Positions 29,419 through 41,783 of a stretch of 64,000 nucleotides of DNA are shown piece by piece; position 1 is the stretch's first letter, and the number at the start of each line of letters is the position of its first letter. Origin of the DNA: Wuchereria bancrofti (Eukaryota > Nematoda > Chromadorea > Rhabditida > Onchocercidae); assembly GCA_005281725.1 (NCBI GenBank), contig SSBO01000007.1, positions 4,284,402 to 4,348,401 of the forward strand. Direction: 5' to 3'. The translations under genes were made by a program, and so were the position numbers. Under the pieces are notes generated by a model, which saw nothing but the letters and a program-made list of their open reading frames with translations, searched no databases and was not told the origin of the DNA.

Positions 29419-31784
29419 TTATGCCTGTTTTGCCACAGTATGAAATCGGGGACCACAATCGTTCCATTTCCAGATAGAAGTAATAAAATCAAATAATCTT
29501 AGCCGCCTTAGTGATAACACAAACTAGCATTAAAAAACAACAGATATTGCATAAAGTATGTTTTAAAAACAAACCTGAGTAGCACAAAGCAACGATGCAA
29601 TTGCGGGAGCACAATATAGTTCTTCAGAAGTAAAATCTGTACATGATGGAATATCACGTCCATTTGGTAACTTTGTTCCTGGATTGCGCAACACATCGAA
29701 AAATAAATGTGCGCAAGCTTCTAGTGGGCTGGGTCGTTGATGTGGTGAATAAACAAGTACAAGTGATACAAGATCGATTGCTTCCAGATTTGTATTTGAA
29801 CGGAAAACACGTATCCACGGGCGCGGCTGCAAATTGTTGATTGGGAAATAGAATATGACGGAAACATTTTAGATGCAATCAATAAAATGAAAAACGTAAT
29901 AAACTGAAATTAAAAAAGAAATAGAAGAAAATGGGATGATCCAAGTTGATGAATTACTGTCTATCGCAACAATACTGTTATTGTTCTCCGTAAACTTTTC
30001 ACAGCTAATGCTTCATAACGAAATATATATCATCAGGAAATCGTAAATACGTCTACATATAAACAAATGATACTATTCAACATTTACTTTGATAGGTGGG
30101 AAAGTGCGTTCCTTATAATCAGGGTTCATCTCATGAATATGTGTTTTTGATGGAGTACCAAGAACTTTGATAATTTCGACAAGCTGATCAACTCCAGAAT
30201 CACCGGGAAATATCGGTTGTCCCAACAAAAGTTCTGCTAAAACCGTCCCTGCTGACCACATATCGATGCTGCAAAAAGTGATTAAATATTTCATATATTT
30301 CATGATGTTGTAGAATTCATTCCAGCAATGCAATGCCTGACAGTTGAAAAAAAAAAAAAAAAAAACCAACTATTTTTCGAAAGAAAACGGAATTAAAAAG
30401 CTCGGAAAAATAAAGTTAAACTTCAAATACGTTCTAAGCAGGTTGAAAGGAATTTTATTCACTGTTGACAAACTAACTTCACTTAATACCTGTTCGTATA
30501 ATTGGTGGCACCGAAAATAAGCTCTGGAGCACGATAATAACGAGAACAAATATAGGAAACATTTGGCTCATCTCGAATAAGATATTTGGCTGAACCGAAG
30601 TCACAAAGTTTAAGCACAGCAGTTTCAGTATCGATGAGCAAGTTCTGTGGTTTGATATCTCTGTGGCAAATTCCTGAAAGGACCCAAAATAAGTGCTGTA
30701 CAGAGCTTCACTGCTAAATCAAAAAATTCTCTACGATTTTTTGAGTAGTGTAGAACAAGTCAGTAGGGTCGATCAAAAAATATGTATGGCATCTTTTAAA
30801 GCCGATAAGTAGATCACTGTTTATCCCGCCAGATTCCATATTTATTTATGACCATAGTTGATAAAAATGTATGAATTTATTTTCTATATCTGCAAATGGT
30901 ATGGTCAAATGATCAAGAAAATCTTACCAAGTCGATGGATGTATGCCAGAGCTCGAAACAACTGGAACATGTACAGCTTGACGTATATAATAGGTACCGT
31001 TTGTCGCAACTTGGAGTAATGTCTGGCCACACGGTAAACTGTCTTCGGCACGAATCTATTCGTAAAAATGAAAATTAGAAGTTTAGAATCTACTACTTTG
31101 CATTATGCATCATTCGGTGTTAGATCCAAAAAATATTCATTCTAATGAAAAATATTAGTAAAAAAGCTCGTAGAAAAATGAAACAAACGGAAGTGGAAAA
31201 TGAAACAGAAATAAACTGCAAATATGAAACTTACTCTAAAATCAGATTCAAATAGAGTTCGTCCTTTTTTTCACCCCCCGAATAAAAAAAGTATTTGAGT
31301 TGCACAACATTCTTGTGATTTAATTTTCTCATTATTTGTAATTCGCGATTCTTGAACCGCTTATCCTGAAGTACCTTCTTGATTGCAATTTTTTCACCCG
31401 TGTCGATCAATTCGGCTAAATAGACGACACCAAAGGAACCACTACCAACTACCTGTAATCGAGACGAAATTTGCAGAGCTAATTCAAAACAGAATTCTGA
31501 AAATGACTTATATTAAGGTTGATTTTTGTATCTAATAATCTGATTTCGATGTGACCTTAAAATTTGGAATTGATGATGGAAAAATTAAAGTAATATAGAA
31601 TTGAAGAAAAATGTATGGACAAATTCCCAAACCAGTTTCAAATTGGAAATAAAGCATGCCAAACACCATAACCAAAATTAATTCACTTAATCTTGGAATA
31701 GAGAAAAATGACCTTAGCATCTGAGTACTGCACTTCTATCTGACGATCGGGTTCCTGCCCGGGTGAAGCAACGACTGTTGTCAT
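29419..31784 (-). CDS. Glycogen synthase kinase 3 family kinase
   Basis: Six firm exons on the minus strand: 31784-31713, 31452-31235, 31055-30928, 30673-30490, 30268-30088, 29826-29575 (345 residues). A probable last exon at 29523-29419 (34 residues) follows a 51-nt intron. The start [15 protein letters not shown] aligns with the TTVVATPGQ region of GSK-3. Features are GSGSFGVVY, catalytic Lys (about 49), [17 protein letters not shown] with the phosphate-binding Arg, HRDIKPQN (Asp about 145), DFG (about 164), and the activating tyrosine in VSYICSRYY (about 180). The C-lobe has [20 protein letters not shown]. The inhibitory RPRTTSF-type Ser9 peptide is absent. The C-lobe has family-unusual residues ([20 protein letters not shown]), so this may be a divergent paralogue rather than the canonical GSK-3. 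The alternative tail, from an acceptor just downstream, would add only five residues (AAKII). Confidence 0.88.
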
Positions 31785-32809
31785 TAGAACAATACGTGAG
31801 TGTGACGATTTTGTGTTTTCAGAGCGGCAAATGTTTATTCATATAAATCAATCCAGCATCAACACCCAGTCTTTTGACCCAGTAAAATCTACAAAAAAAG
31901 TCCAAATAAACTCAGGGGAAACGTTCGCAGGATTCGAGTTTAGCAAACCTAATTTATAAACTGAACAAAACTAAAGCAAACATAATAAACTGATACCGTC
32001 AAACTCGAATCCTAATCAATCATTTTAGTATAACTCTTGCCCACAAAGATGCACTCAACACAAACAAAACCTAAATTGAAATTACGAATGGCAGTGGTGG
32101 TATCTTTCCTTTCTCATTACATCTATATCTATGACAAATGATAAAATACCGTGACTCAATTAAATAATTCAACAATACTTACTTGCATACAAAAAGGCAT
32201 TTCGTCAGCAAGAATAAGGCCAGTGAGCCCTGTTAATAATGAATGACAAACTATGTTGAAGTATTTTCTCCTGTAAACCTCCCCAACTGATGCCCAAAAT
32301 TTACGGCTTACTATCCACACTACTAACCTAAATAGATACCTTCATCCCAGCAAAAACCACAACCTTCCACACAACCCAGTCTGGAAATCCACAAACTAAA
32401 CGCAAGGAGGCCTTGCGGCCCGTTCGTTTTTAACGATGGATTGATGTGTAGATCACCTTCTCTCTTCGTCCGGTAGCTATTCATATTTATAATGTTTTCA
32501 CTTTCTTATTCGTGAAGTGGGAGTTTATTACCTTTTTACTCTCACTCATGATCTCTCTATTTTCAGTCATGAATTGAAATTATCAGTCTTTCATTGTTTT
32601 ATGTATAAAAGGATTGCTGTAATCAGGAAATTATGATAAATAGATGTCTGATAGTTGCCGAGACATTCTGTATTGCCTTTATCATTTATATCATTCATTT
32701 AACAATTTTAATGGGCTTAAATGAGTTGCGAATTGATGGTTTCCTAACTGCTGCAAACAAAATCACTTTTTAATCTTGAAATTATTGACAACGATGTCTC
32801 ATTGCAGAC
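31785..32809. promoter_or_regulatory. Divergent promoter region between GSK-3 and NAXE genes
   Basis: 1,025 bp between opposite start codons. No coding exon is visible. A 7-bp perfect hairpin with 3-nt loop, CGCAAGG-AGG-CCTTGCG, lies at 32401-32417 in a short GC-richer patch. A TTGCAG acceptor at 32802-32807 precedes the NAXE ATG. Confidence 0.5.
32801..32807 (+). promoter_or_regulatory. Possible spliced-leader acceptor of the NAXE gene
   Basis: ATTGCAG ends two bases before the start codon at 32810, a spacing typical of nematode trans-spliced genes. No upstream coding exon is seen. Confidence 0.4.
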
Positions 32810-35800
32810 ATGCTGTTTGATTATGCTTTTTGCAGTGCACGACGACACTTGTTTGCTCATTTGATAAACAAAATGGAACCCAGAGGTATTGTTACGATGA
32901 CTAATGTGAACGACGTTTCTTTTATCAGGTTTGTTTCATTTTTTGAGATAGAATTTCAGATAACTTCCGTAATTAGCCATTCCCAGTTGTAATCTTTTAT
33001 TTAGATTGTAATTCACGATCCAAAAGTTCATAGTGTTTCTAATAAAGCTGTGTTTACAGTTGCTCATCCCTCTATGTTCTTCCTGATCATTCCTCTATGT
33101 TTTGGAACTCTCCTAACATTACATAAGCACTTCTCTCACATTTGCAAACAGTATCTGTTTAGTATCGATTTTACTGTCTTTACTAAATAATAATATCTTG
33201 AGTATTTTTCTAATTGTTTCCAAGTATTCATGTGGAATTCTTTTCCGCTGCATTATGTTATATGTCTTTATTCCAAGGAAATCCTTAAATTTAGCATTCT
33301 TTGCAATTCCTTCTAATATTCTTTCCTACTCTTTAATATGTCAAGATTCACTGTTTTACCTTTCTAGTTAATATTGTTGTGTTCATGTACTTGATATCGC
33401 CAAGAAGTCCTAGAATATTTATTAATAACTGCGTTTCTTTTTTTTTTCATGTAATTCGAAATCATCAATAAAATAAATGATTTATCTTCGCTATTAACAT
33501 TTTCATAATATTCAAATGAGGGCATCTTCAAAATCACGAATAACAAGGGTATCAGGAATTGTCCTTATAATATCTTCTATATAGTTTCAAACTTTTATGT
33601 CCAATACTTTTTTCTGTCAAAGTGACATACAACTCAATTTTTTTTGGCATTGCTGGAAATTTTTAGCATACTCTCATGATTTAATAGCAAGTATAATACT
33701 CAATTATCAATTGGAAAATTGAATAATTGCTTACACAAAACTATTATCTACAGAAGTTGGATCGATTTTTTTTTTTTTTGAAACTTTTCACACTATTTTT
33801 CTAATATTGCATCATTTTTTACTCATGTTACGTTATTTTCAGTCAGTATGATGCGGTTGCACTGGACCGCGAGCTCTTCGGCACGTATGCATTCAATGTG
33901 GATCAGTTAATGGAACTTGCAGGTCTAAGTTGCGCTCATGCAATAGCACGCAGTTGCGATAGAGGAAAAATTCTCATCATTTGTGGGCCAGGAAATAATG
34001 GCGGCGATGGTTTCGTATGTGCACGCCATCTGACATTTCTCGTAAGCATGCGAAAACATGTCAGTCTTTGTTTCAGGAATAGCCAGGCGATTTGCTTTGG
34101 AGTATTAAATTAAGCTATGACGCTATACCTGAAGTAAGCTACTCTATGAACTGTCTATTCTCAAGTTTTCACTGAACAGTTAACAATCTCCAAAACATCA
34201 GCACAACAAATCCTGTGACATGCAACTACATAGAGCGTTGATATGGGCTGTTGATGATCATTTTGTCAGAAATATTGATATATCTAAAATGAAAGGTAAT
34301 CTGATTCCTTTTCAATAAAATTAATAAAACGCATTCATAGGGTTTCGAACCATTTATTTTCTATCCAAAACAGTCAAAATCAGAACTGATGGAACGTCTT
34401 GTGAAGCAGACAAAAAAAGTGGGTATACCACATATCGATGACAGTGTTTTCAAAAATCCGTCTGATATGAAAAATAAGTTCACGTTGGTTGTGGATGCTT
34501 TATTTGGATTTAGTTTCAAACCACCATTAAGACAGCCGTTTGATCAAATAATCGAGGCAGTCAATAAAAGCTCCCTACCAGTGGTGTCAATCGATATACC
34601 TTCAGGTAAATGAATTTATTCAGGTGTTTTCGAAGCGAATGTAGATACTCATACAGCACTTTTCTGCTTCATCTTCTTTCTTGATTGTTATTTGATTAAT
34701 GACTGCGTAAATTACGTAAATTATTTTCCGCAATGTGTATATTCCTAGATACTTCAAAATTTCATGCTCCACTGTCAAGTAAAGTAACTTGAGAGAATTT
34801 TAAATAGAGTTTTTTAAAATAAAAATATTAAAAATTTTATGTTTTGGGACCTTGGTAAAATGCGCGTCCAACTAGTTTCAGTAGCTACTTATTACTGAAG
34901 TTTCAATAGCTACTTATTTCCATGAAAGGTTTGAAAGACGACTGTAGAGAATCCGAAGAATTCATTAAAATAATAGGGTTCAAAAAATTCAAAGCAACAC
35001 TAGGAATGTTTTGTTTTAGATTGCAAAAATACATTAAATAGCTGAAGTTAATTCGATGGTAATACTTTAAATAGTTTATAATTTAAAGTTTGAATTAGAT
35101 TTTATCATCAGTTGAAAATACAGTATTTCTTTTAGAAAACTACTGTACAGCACACTCAAGAAATGGTCACAGTAATGAATAATGCAGGCGGGTTTTCTCT
35201 TTTCCATCCCTTCCTTCCATTTTCCGTGTCATTAGTGTTAGAAAAATTTAAGACGCTTTTCATTATAAGCAATAAAAAATAATTAGTAAATTGAATAGAT
35301 GCTGTATGATATGGGAAGATCGCAGTGCTTTGTTGATGAAAGAGTTGTGTATTCAAAGAGTACTCCAGTTCTCCTTTTTCACACCTTATTCTTCCCGTCA
35401 ATGTCGTTAATGAGATTTCTAGTGATATTTTCTGCATGCCGCCATTTTGCCAGCTCCCTGCTGGTAAAATTGCCTCTGATTCTTTTGATCGTGCTCCCGT
35501 GAATTTCAGTCACGTTTCACTCTTTTCGATTCCTATAAATTTATTTTATCATGAAATTAAGCCGTTCTTTATTTTTACTTTCCTCAACCAAATAACCAAT
35601 CCTGATTCACTCAGTCAGGTTCTACTACTTGACATGTCATGTTTCAGGATGGGATGTCGAAAAAGGGCCACTTGAAGAACAACTCTCATTCAATCCTGAT
35701 GTCTTAATATCTTTAACTGTACCGAAACTTTGTGCAAAACATTTTCATGGTCGAGCGCACTATATCGGCGGTCGATTTGTACCGAAAGCTCTCGCTTTGA

Positions 35801-35859
35801 AATACCATCTAAGTCTTCCCGAGTATCCTGGAACAGACTGTGTTGTGAAACTATTTTAA
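32810..35859 (+). CDS. NAD(P)H-hydrate epimerase (NAXE / YjeF N-terminal domain)
   Basis: Four exons: 32810-32928, 33843-34041, 34341-34605, 35648-35859. They encode 264 residues. The enzyme interconverts R and S epimers of hydrated NAD(P)H so that the S-specific dehydratase can repair them. Family landmarks are [13 protein letters not shown], the nucleotide-binding loop [17 protein letters not shown] (about residues 87-103), [41 protein letters not shown] and [15 protein letters not shown]. The end is TDCVVKLF. The first 25 or so residues are basic and hydrophobic ([20 protein letters not shown]) and could act as a mitochondrial presequence, as in other NAXE proteins. A poly(A) signal AATAAA lies at 35970-35975. 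Intron 3 contains an imperfect 18-bp direct repeat (34876-34893 and 34901-34918). Confidence 0.94.
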
Positions 35860-36460
35860 ACTGCCCAAGGCTTGTCGTAAAAAAAGATTTTTTCTACTAA
35901 TTACTTCCTTATCTTGGAATCAATTATTTTATACTGTTAAACATTTTGTTTATTTATTATTGATGATTAAATAAAAGTTTTGCTTAAAATGATCAAGTTC
36001 AAACAAACAGTTGATTTTATACTGTCAAAGATAACTCAGGGTAGGGAATTTTCCTCAGTCGAATCCGGAATATGAATCTTTGCAGATTCAACGACCATTA
36101 TCTGTAGTCCAACATGAAGTATTAGTTAAACTTTTATCCAGTAGTGTTTCATAGTCGTTTCTTTCGTACATAGAAAACTTAACTAGCCAGATGGGGTAGA
36201 TATGGTGTGTTTAACATTGCCAGGAAGATTATCTAAATCAAAATGAACGGTTATTACGTTCCGAATAACTGATATTTTGTTCCTGCAAAACATATGACAG
36301 CAAGTGGGACGATAGTGTAACGTTCTTTGGATTGGACACAGTACTATTACTCATAAGAGAAGAGTTATTCAACAATTTCCCCAAGAAACATTTAAATATA
36401 ATATGCATCTCTAAACGAGACAGCTGAGAGCAACTACGGTACTGTATGTATGTAACAAAC

Positions 36461-36484
36461 GGTCTGCACCGCAGGGTGCAAACC
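36461..36484. repeat. Dyad element with GCACCGCAGGGTGC core
   Basis: GGTCTGCACC, GCAG, GGTGCAAACC. The arms pair over ten positions with one C/A mismatch, which is a G-T wobble on the minus strand. The 14-base core (36466-36479) recurs with one base changed at 40757-40770. Confidence 0.7.
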
Positions 36485-36725
36485 AGACTGCAGTGTGTGC
36501 ATCTCTGTCTGTTCTTCCTATTCTTCTGTTTACGGTAGTTACCTTACCAGCACTGCAAATGAGCATGGAAGACCGCCCTATTGGTGGACGTTCTTGTGCA
36601 CTTTGGCCGGAAGAAGATTCACCACCTCCTTCGATTATATGCGAGATGGTCATTGGAAATGGTCTTGGAGTGTTGGGAAATTTAAAAAGCAAACAAGAAG
36701 GGTCATCTTATTGAACTGCTTGCTG

Positions 36726-36736
36726 TCCTCCTGTAG
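36726..36736 (+). promoter_or_regulatory. Possible spliced-leader acceptor of the bHLH gene
   Basis: A pyrimidine-rich tract TCCTCCTGTAG ends 17 nt before the ATG at 36754. It could be a trans-splice acceptor or the acceptor of an unseen upstream exon. Confidence 0.35.
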
Positions 36737-36753
36737 CACTGGACATCCACGTC

Positions 36754-38581
36754 ATGAGCGACTCGGAGGATTCGCCAAGAACGGTAACATTCCTACTATT
36801 ATTCATTATTTGCTTGTTTATTTACTTACATTTGTATCTTTGCACAAGTTTAATAACCTTTCCAGACGGCATATTTATCAGCGCATTATTATCCCAATTC
36901 CATACTGTGATATTTAGATAGGGAGAAAAATGACGCTTCACTCCCGAATCATATGTGACACTGTCATATAGACAGTTGATGTGACAATAGCATTTGATAC
37001 GCCATTCGATAATTCTGTTTCAAAAATTTGTAATTTAATTCAACTACCTTCATCGGATTTACTTTTTAATACAAACATAATTTTGTTTATTAGAATGTTA
37101 TGGTCTTACAGCATGACAAACTCTCACTTTACTATTTCTTTGGAGTTAAAAAAAATTTAATGCTTAATTATCACAACATCCCTCTACTATAATAAATTTA
37201 TCGCTGAACTGTTGCGACCATTGGTAACGTAATCATTAGGTTAATCAGATGAAAGAGCCTAATGTACACCTTCGTAAGGCTCTTTATATAGCTTTCTAAT
37301 CAGAAACCTCCTTAAGAACGAATTTTAATATCAAACAGTAGCTGAACTTTTAATAATATACGTAATAAGTTAACTAATGCTGTATTTCTGGTGCTCAATA
37401 ATCAGCTTATGCTGATAAGATTGAAATTGGATGTTAGCTGAATTCCAAAACAAAAAGCATTAAGCGCGAAAAAAGTACAGCAAAATTTTAATAAAGTTAA
37501 ATTTTAAAGAGCGAAATTAATTTAACAAAATGACAATAAAGATTTCAAGTTAATGCTGATTTTACTGAATGCCTTTTGTGACACATTGTTGAAGTGATAA
37601 TATATACCTACCGTACCGTTTATTCGATTTCTTGTTTTAGAGTAGTTTGTTAAGTATGGAAGAAATCGAGCCATATGTAAGGCGAAAAAGAGTGAATCCT
37701 GGAAAACCGAATAAGTTGCAAGGTCTTAACGAAGAGGTACTCATTTCCAGCTATGATTTTACTTCAATTCCTCAAAAATCCTTTAATCACTTCTCGGTTT
37801 ATGGCTGATTGTAGAGGTCAAATTCTTCTGAAATTTCCTTTTCAGGAACAGGCAGTCTTGCGTATGAGTATTAATTCAAGGGAACGGAAAAGGATGCATG
37901 ATCTAAATGATGCACTTGATGAGCTCCGACAATGCTTACCATATTCGCATCGTACCGGGTCCAGAAAAATGTCTAAAATTAATACACTGCTTCTAGCTAG
38001 TAGCTGGTAGGTATAGATTTTGTAATTGGCAGCTGCCGATAAAACGGAAATGAAATAATCCGGAGCAGTTCTGTGCATCCTTATTTCTGACGAATGTTTT
38101 GTTCAGATGCTCAGTGTTTCTAATGTCAAGTTGATCTTCACTTATTTTTCAACTTTACTTTTATCAAAAAACATTTGAGATAAAGTTGGTCTTAGCCTAA
38201 ACACAAATTATTGATTTAAGGTGTTCATTTAGGATCAAACACCTAACAAACGCAAATAATGAACTTCGACGGAAATTGGATGACCTTCGAAACCGTAGCC
38301 AAGGAAATGCCACAGCAGTTCTCCAGGCAACTTCTACGTCTTCATCTCATTTAGAATCCCCAAGTGCATTAGCGCCAATTGAGCTCTTTAAGCAATCACC
38401 TCCATCTTTACCATTCAAATTGGTACCCGAAACGACACAATCGCTTCTTAGGCTTTCGGTACCTGTATCCGTACCAGTACCGGTACAACCATGTGTTAAA
38501 TCTATTAATGGTTTTTGCTTCTGTGTCAATTGTTTGATTACAAATACCGGTTTGACGAAAAATTTCCACAAAGATAAATAA
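36754..38581 (+). CDS. bHLH transcription factor, Olig / HLH-17 family
   Basis: Four exons: 36754-36783, 37641-37736, 37846-38006, 38233-38581. They encode 211 residues. Exon 1 codes [10 protein letters not shown] and joins in phase 0 to [18 protein letters not shown] shorter product from the ATG at 37656 (196 residues) is possible. The bHLH domain runs from about residue 48 to 103: basic region [20 protein letters not shown], loop [10 protein letters not shown], helix 2 [17 protein letters not shown]. This is the Olig/BHLHE22 signature, shared by C. elegans HLH-17, HLH-31 and HLH-32, which act in glia and neurons. Which of these it is cannot be settled. The C-terminal half has Ser, Pro and Val runs ([11 protein letters not shown]) and a Cys-containing end, [16 protein letters not shown] at 38634-38639 fits a short 3' UTR. 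Confidence 0.9.
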
Positions 38582-41500
38582 TTTACTTAGCTCATGATTT
38601 GAAAAAGCTTAGAAATTCTAATTTGAAAACTAAAATAAAGAATTATCATGGCTGTGATCGAAGTTATGAATATGTTTAGTTTTGGATATCATTCACTTAT
38701 TGACAATTTCCTGTTACTTTAAAATATATGTAATAAGTAGCTAAGACTGCCTAAATTGACAACATATTAAAGATAGGCATCAATCACAACGTAATTTTGA
38801 TGAATTATTATTTTCTCGTCCGTTGTTAGTGTTAAATTAGCTTGAAATTAAGAAATGATTTTTCGAATAATCCGGAATTAATCCGAAAATAGCAAACACA
38901 TTGCGGAAATGTGAGAAGCTGATGATGACCCCAATAAAGAGGTCTGGAAAGTGAGGAAGTAATTTGCAAATTGCTCTCAGCAACCTACCAATTAACACAT
39001 CTTCAGTAGTGCATCTCTTGTATTCCCCAACCAACTGTTCTATAAAAAATTATCTTGTGAGATATTGCACATGCATAATACATAGTAGTAGGTTATATAG
39101 AAATAACTCATATGACAAATAAGGCCTTCATTCCACGTTACCAGGCTTTTGGTTGAACTGAGCTGTTCATACAGCTAAGCTTCCAGAAATCAATTTTACC
39201 GCTCTTAATTATTTTACATGTATTCTCCTAGTCTTCTTCTTCTTTATTGCAAACAGACTGGTTCATGAAGAAAAAAAAAAGGAATTTTGCATCACAATGA
39301 GGTTCGTAAATCCTACTACTTATGATATAAGTGGCCGTGACAAATGAAGTGATAAAGGAGCAATTACTTGTTTGTTTCCTACTTTTTATAAAGCAATGTA
39401 CGTCATAATTTTACTTTAACAAGGCATCTGGAGAAAGAACAGTTTTTATAAGCTATTTGATGTCTATCACCAGCTACCGACAAGACATACATTTACCGCT
39501 CTAGTAATATGATCATGTAATTAAACGTTACCGCAAAATAAAATATTCTTTATACTATCAATAGATCAGATCAAATAGCTATGAAATTCTTCCAATAACC
39601 TTCTTTCTTTCCACTTCTGCACCCTTTTTCATATGGATATAATCGTAATATAGTAATACAGTTCCTCAGCTAATAACTTCATCACCTGAATCTTCATTTC
39701 CTTACCTTCATCCCTTGAGCATTTTATCTACTTACCTGAATATCCACTAAAATTCAAAAAAAATTTTGTAAAAAGTATCAAATGCAGTGAAAAGTAAAGT
39801 GTATGTGGTATCGTCATTGTCAAGTGTCACAGCAATCAATCTTTCCATAACTGCCTGCTGAACGATTTACAATTCCATGTTTAATAGTTACCCTTCATTA
39901 TTACCTCATTTGCATATTAAATGGTATGCGAAACTCTTTGGATCATCTATTTTGTTCACTGCGCTAAATGATGACAATAAACAGGCGCACATATATTTAT
40001 CAACTTTTATAAAACATCAAAATTGAACTCACTAGAAATGTAGATAGATACTAGAAAGAAACAAAGTATGAAATAAAACTCTCTGAGTGTTTGAGAAATG
40101 ATCGAACCAGTGACCACAGTAACGACAGCATTGCAAGAAGAGGCATTATCAGTACCTAATGTAGTACTACAAAAGTGAACAGAAAAAATTGGAATAAAGA
40201 TCAAATATACTGTCTATTATCAATCGTAGAAGAGCGCGACTGATCCATTTTTTTTTATTCTGCTTTTATTAAATTCCCAATTTGCTTCCACCAAGGTGTG
40301 CTGCTTCCACCCTATTTTCATTAATTTATTTCTTCTCTCAACATTATTCAACTGAGAGTGTCTTATCAATCATTCAACTGCAATTGAATTCCAAAAAAAC
40401 TCTTCATAATTAATAGAATCATTTAATTACTGTTGTGTGCGTGTGTGGAAGCAACAAGTATACAAATGAATAAAAAGTGTGTAAATGCAATTATCAGATA
40501 GATCATCAGCAGAACTATATTGATGCCGTTGCTACCTATCGCTGTTGTTGCTGTAAAGAGGATTATCGCCATTGGAGAGGCCCCTGCACCAATAACTGAC
40601 CTATGCAGTGGCCACTAATCGGTATTCCTTATCCACTTCACACACTGATGCCAGAAGGTAAGAAGCTTCTAGCTGGGTATTTCAAGAGAACAGCGAAGAA
40701 AGTAGTAGTGGATGGGCAGACAGGCAGGTGGTCCTTCTAGAAAATCCTTGAAAAGAGCACCGCGGGGTGCCCACCCATACGAATGCTTGCACCAGAAGGG
40801 ACAGATGATGCGGGGGTTAATGAGGAAGAGGGATTAAACAATTCCAAGCTAGTCCAACTTACTAAAGATATTTTTTGACCTTAAACAATAGCTCAGCTTA
40901 CGCAACCTGAATTAACACCTTCCGTACCTATCTGGTCTTCTCCGTTTCATTTGCTGACGCAATAGAATTTGTAACACATTATTGCTGTATTATGTTATTC
41001 TATTTTCAATAGACACTTCCACAAATCTTACAATAATTTACTAGTAGAAAAATATAACAGTATTTTTCGGTATCTAATTTGCATATACTCTTTTTTTGAG
41101 AACGTTTTTGTCCTTTGAAAATCTGTTTTGGCCATTTTAGATTTTGCTTTTAATTTCCACTTTTTGCGATACTAGTTGCCATAAGTGCTGTCGTTAGTGA
41201 TATCGCTATTGGCAACTGGAAGATTGATAAGATAAGCGGGTATAGTAGAATTTAATCCAAGTGTCAGCAATGTTCTCAGCTATCGTTTTAAGCAGCATAG
41301 AGCTTTCAATAATCTTAAAATCAGTAACATAACGGATAATTCTCCTTCCATTTTATTTCATTATTTTTGAAATGTTATCACTTCTATGAGAGTAAGTTAA
41401 TACATTGATACTATTTCTTTCTCCCTTCGTAATGTTTATTCATTAAATTGTTTGAACAGGTGAGTGATTTGCCCAAATCCACCTCAAGAAAAGTAAGCTA

Positions 41501-41783
41501 GAATAAGACACTAGAATTCCCATGTCTTGGCTTTGGGATCACGATTTTCGCACCAATCCTCCAAACGTGACGTATTGGATTGATATTGAAGTCTTCAATA
41601 AGCGGACGTGTGTATGAGGGACGTATGTATGGGGACGTAGTTGGGTGTTATGTTCGTATTGTGGAACTATGAATTACATTTTAGAATGTTTTGCAGAGTT
41701 CACGACTGATAAAACGTTTAACTTTTGTTGTTTTAAAGTTTCATAATCTTGCAAAGGGTTTTAGGATAGAAAGGCGCATTACT
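38582..41783. other. 3.2-kb intergenic region between the bHLH gene and XRN2
   Basis: Mostly AT-rich with no recognised gene. Minus frames at 38837-39034 and 40007-40204 are featureless. The 40500-40850 part is clearly less AT-rich. It holds a possible exon-like frame (40603-40657, MQWPLIGIPYPLHTLMPE then GTAAGA) and the dyad core GCACCGCGGGGTGC at 40757-40770. The last part is XRN2 promoter and 5' UTR, with a TTTTGCAG acceptor candidate at 41689-41696. Confidence 0.5.
40757..40770. repeat. Dyad element with GCACCGCGGGGTGC core
   Basis: GCACC, GCGG, GGTGC. It is the same 14-mer as at 36466-36479 apart from one A/G change in the loop, and it sits in a GC-richer patch about 1 kb upstream of XRN2. 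Confidence 0.7.

Larger units (their letters stand above)
35860..36753. other. Intergenic region between NAXE and the bHLH gene
   Basis: It contains the NAXE 3' end. Between 36411 and 36720 both strands have open frames. The + frame MSMEDRPIGGRSCALWPEED (36559 onward) looks protein-like but matches nothing I know, and it could be an upstream exon of the bHLH gene or chance. A hairpin motif lies at 36461-36484. Confidence 0.45.

Noticed and set aside
36495..36917. 140-codon + strand frame overlapping the bHLH first exon
   Set aside because: It runs through the exon 1 splice donor in a different frame from [10 protein letters not shown], so it is most likely chance.
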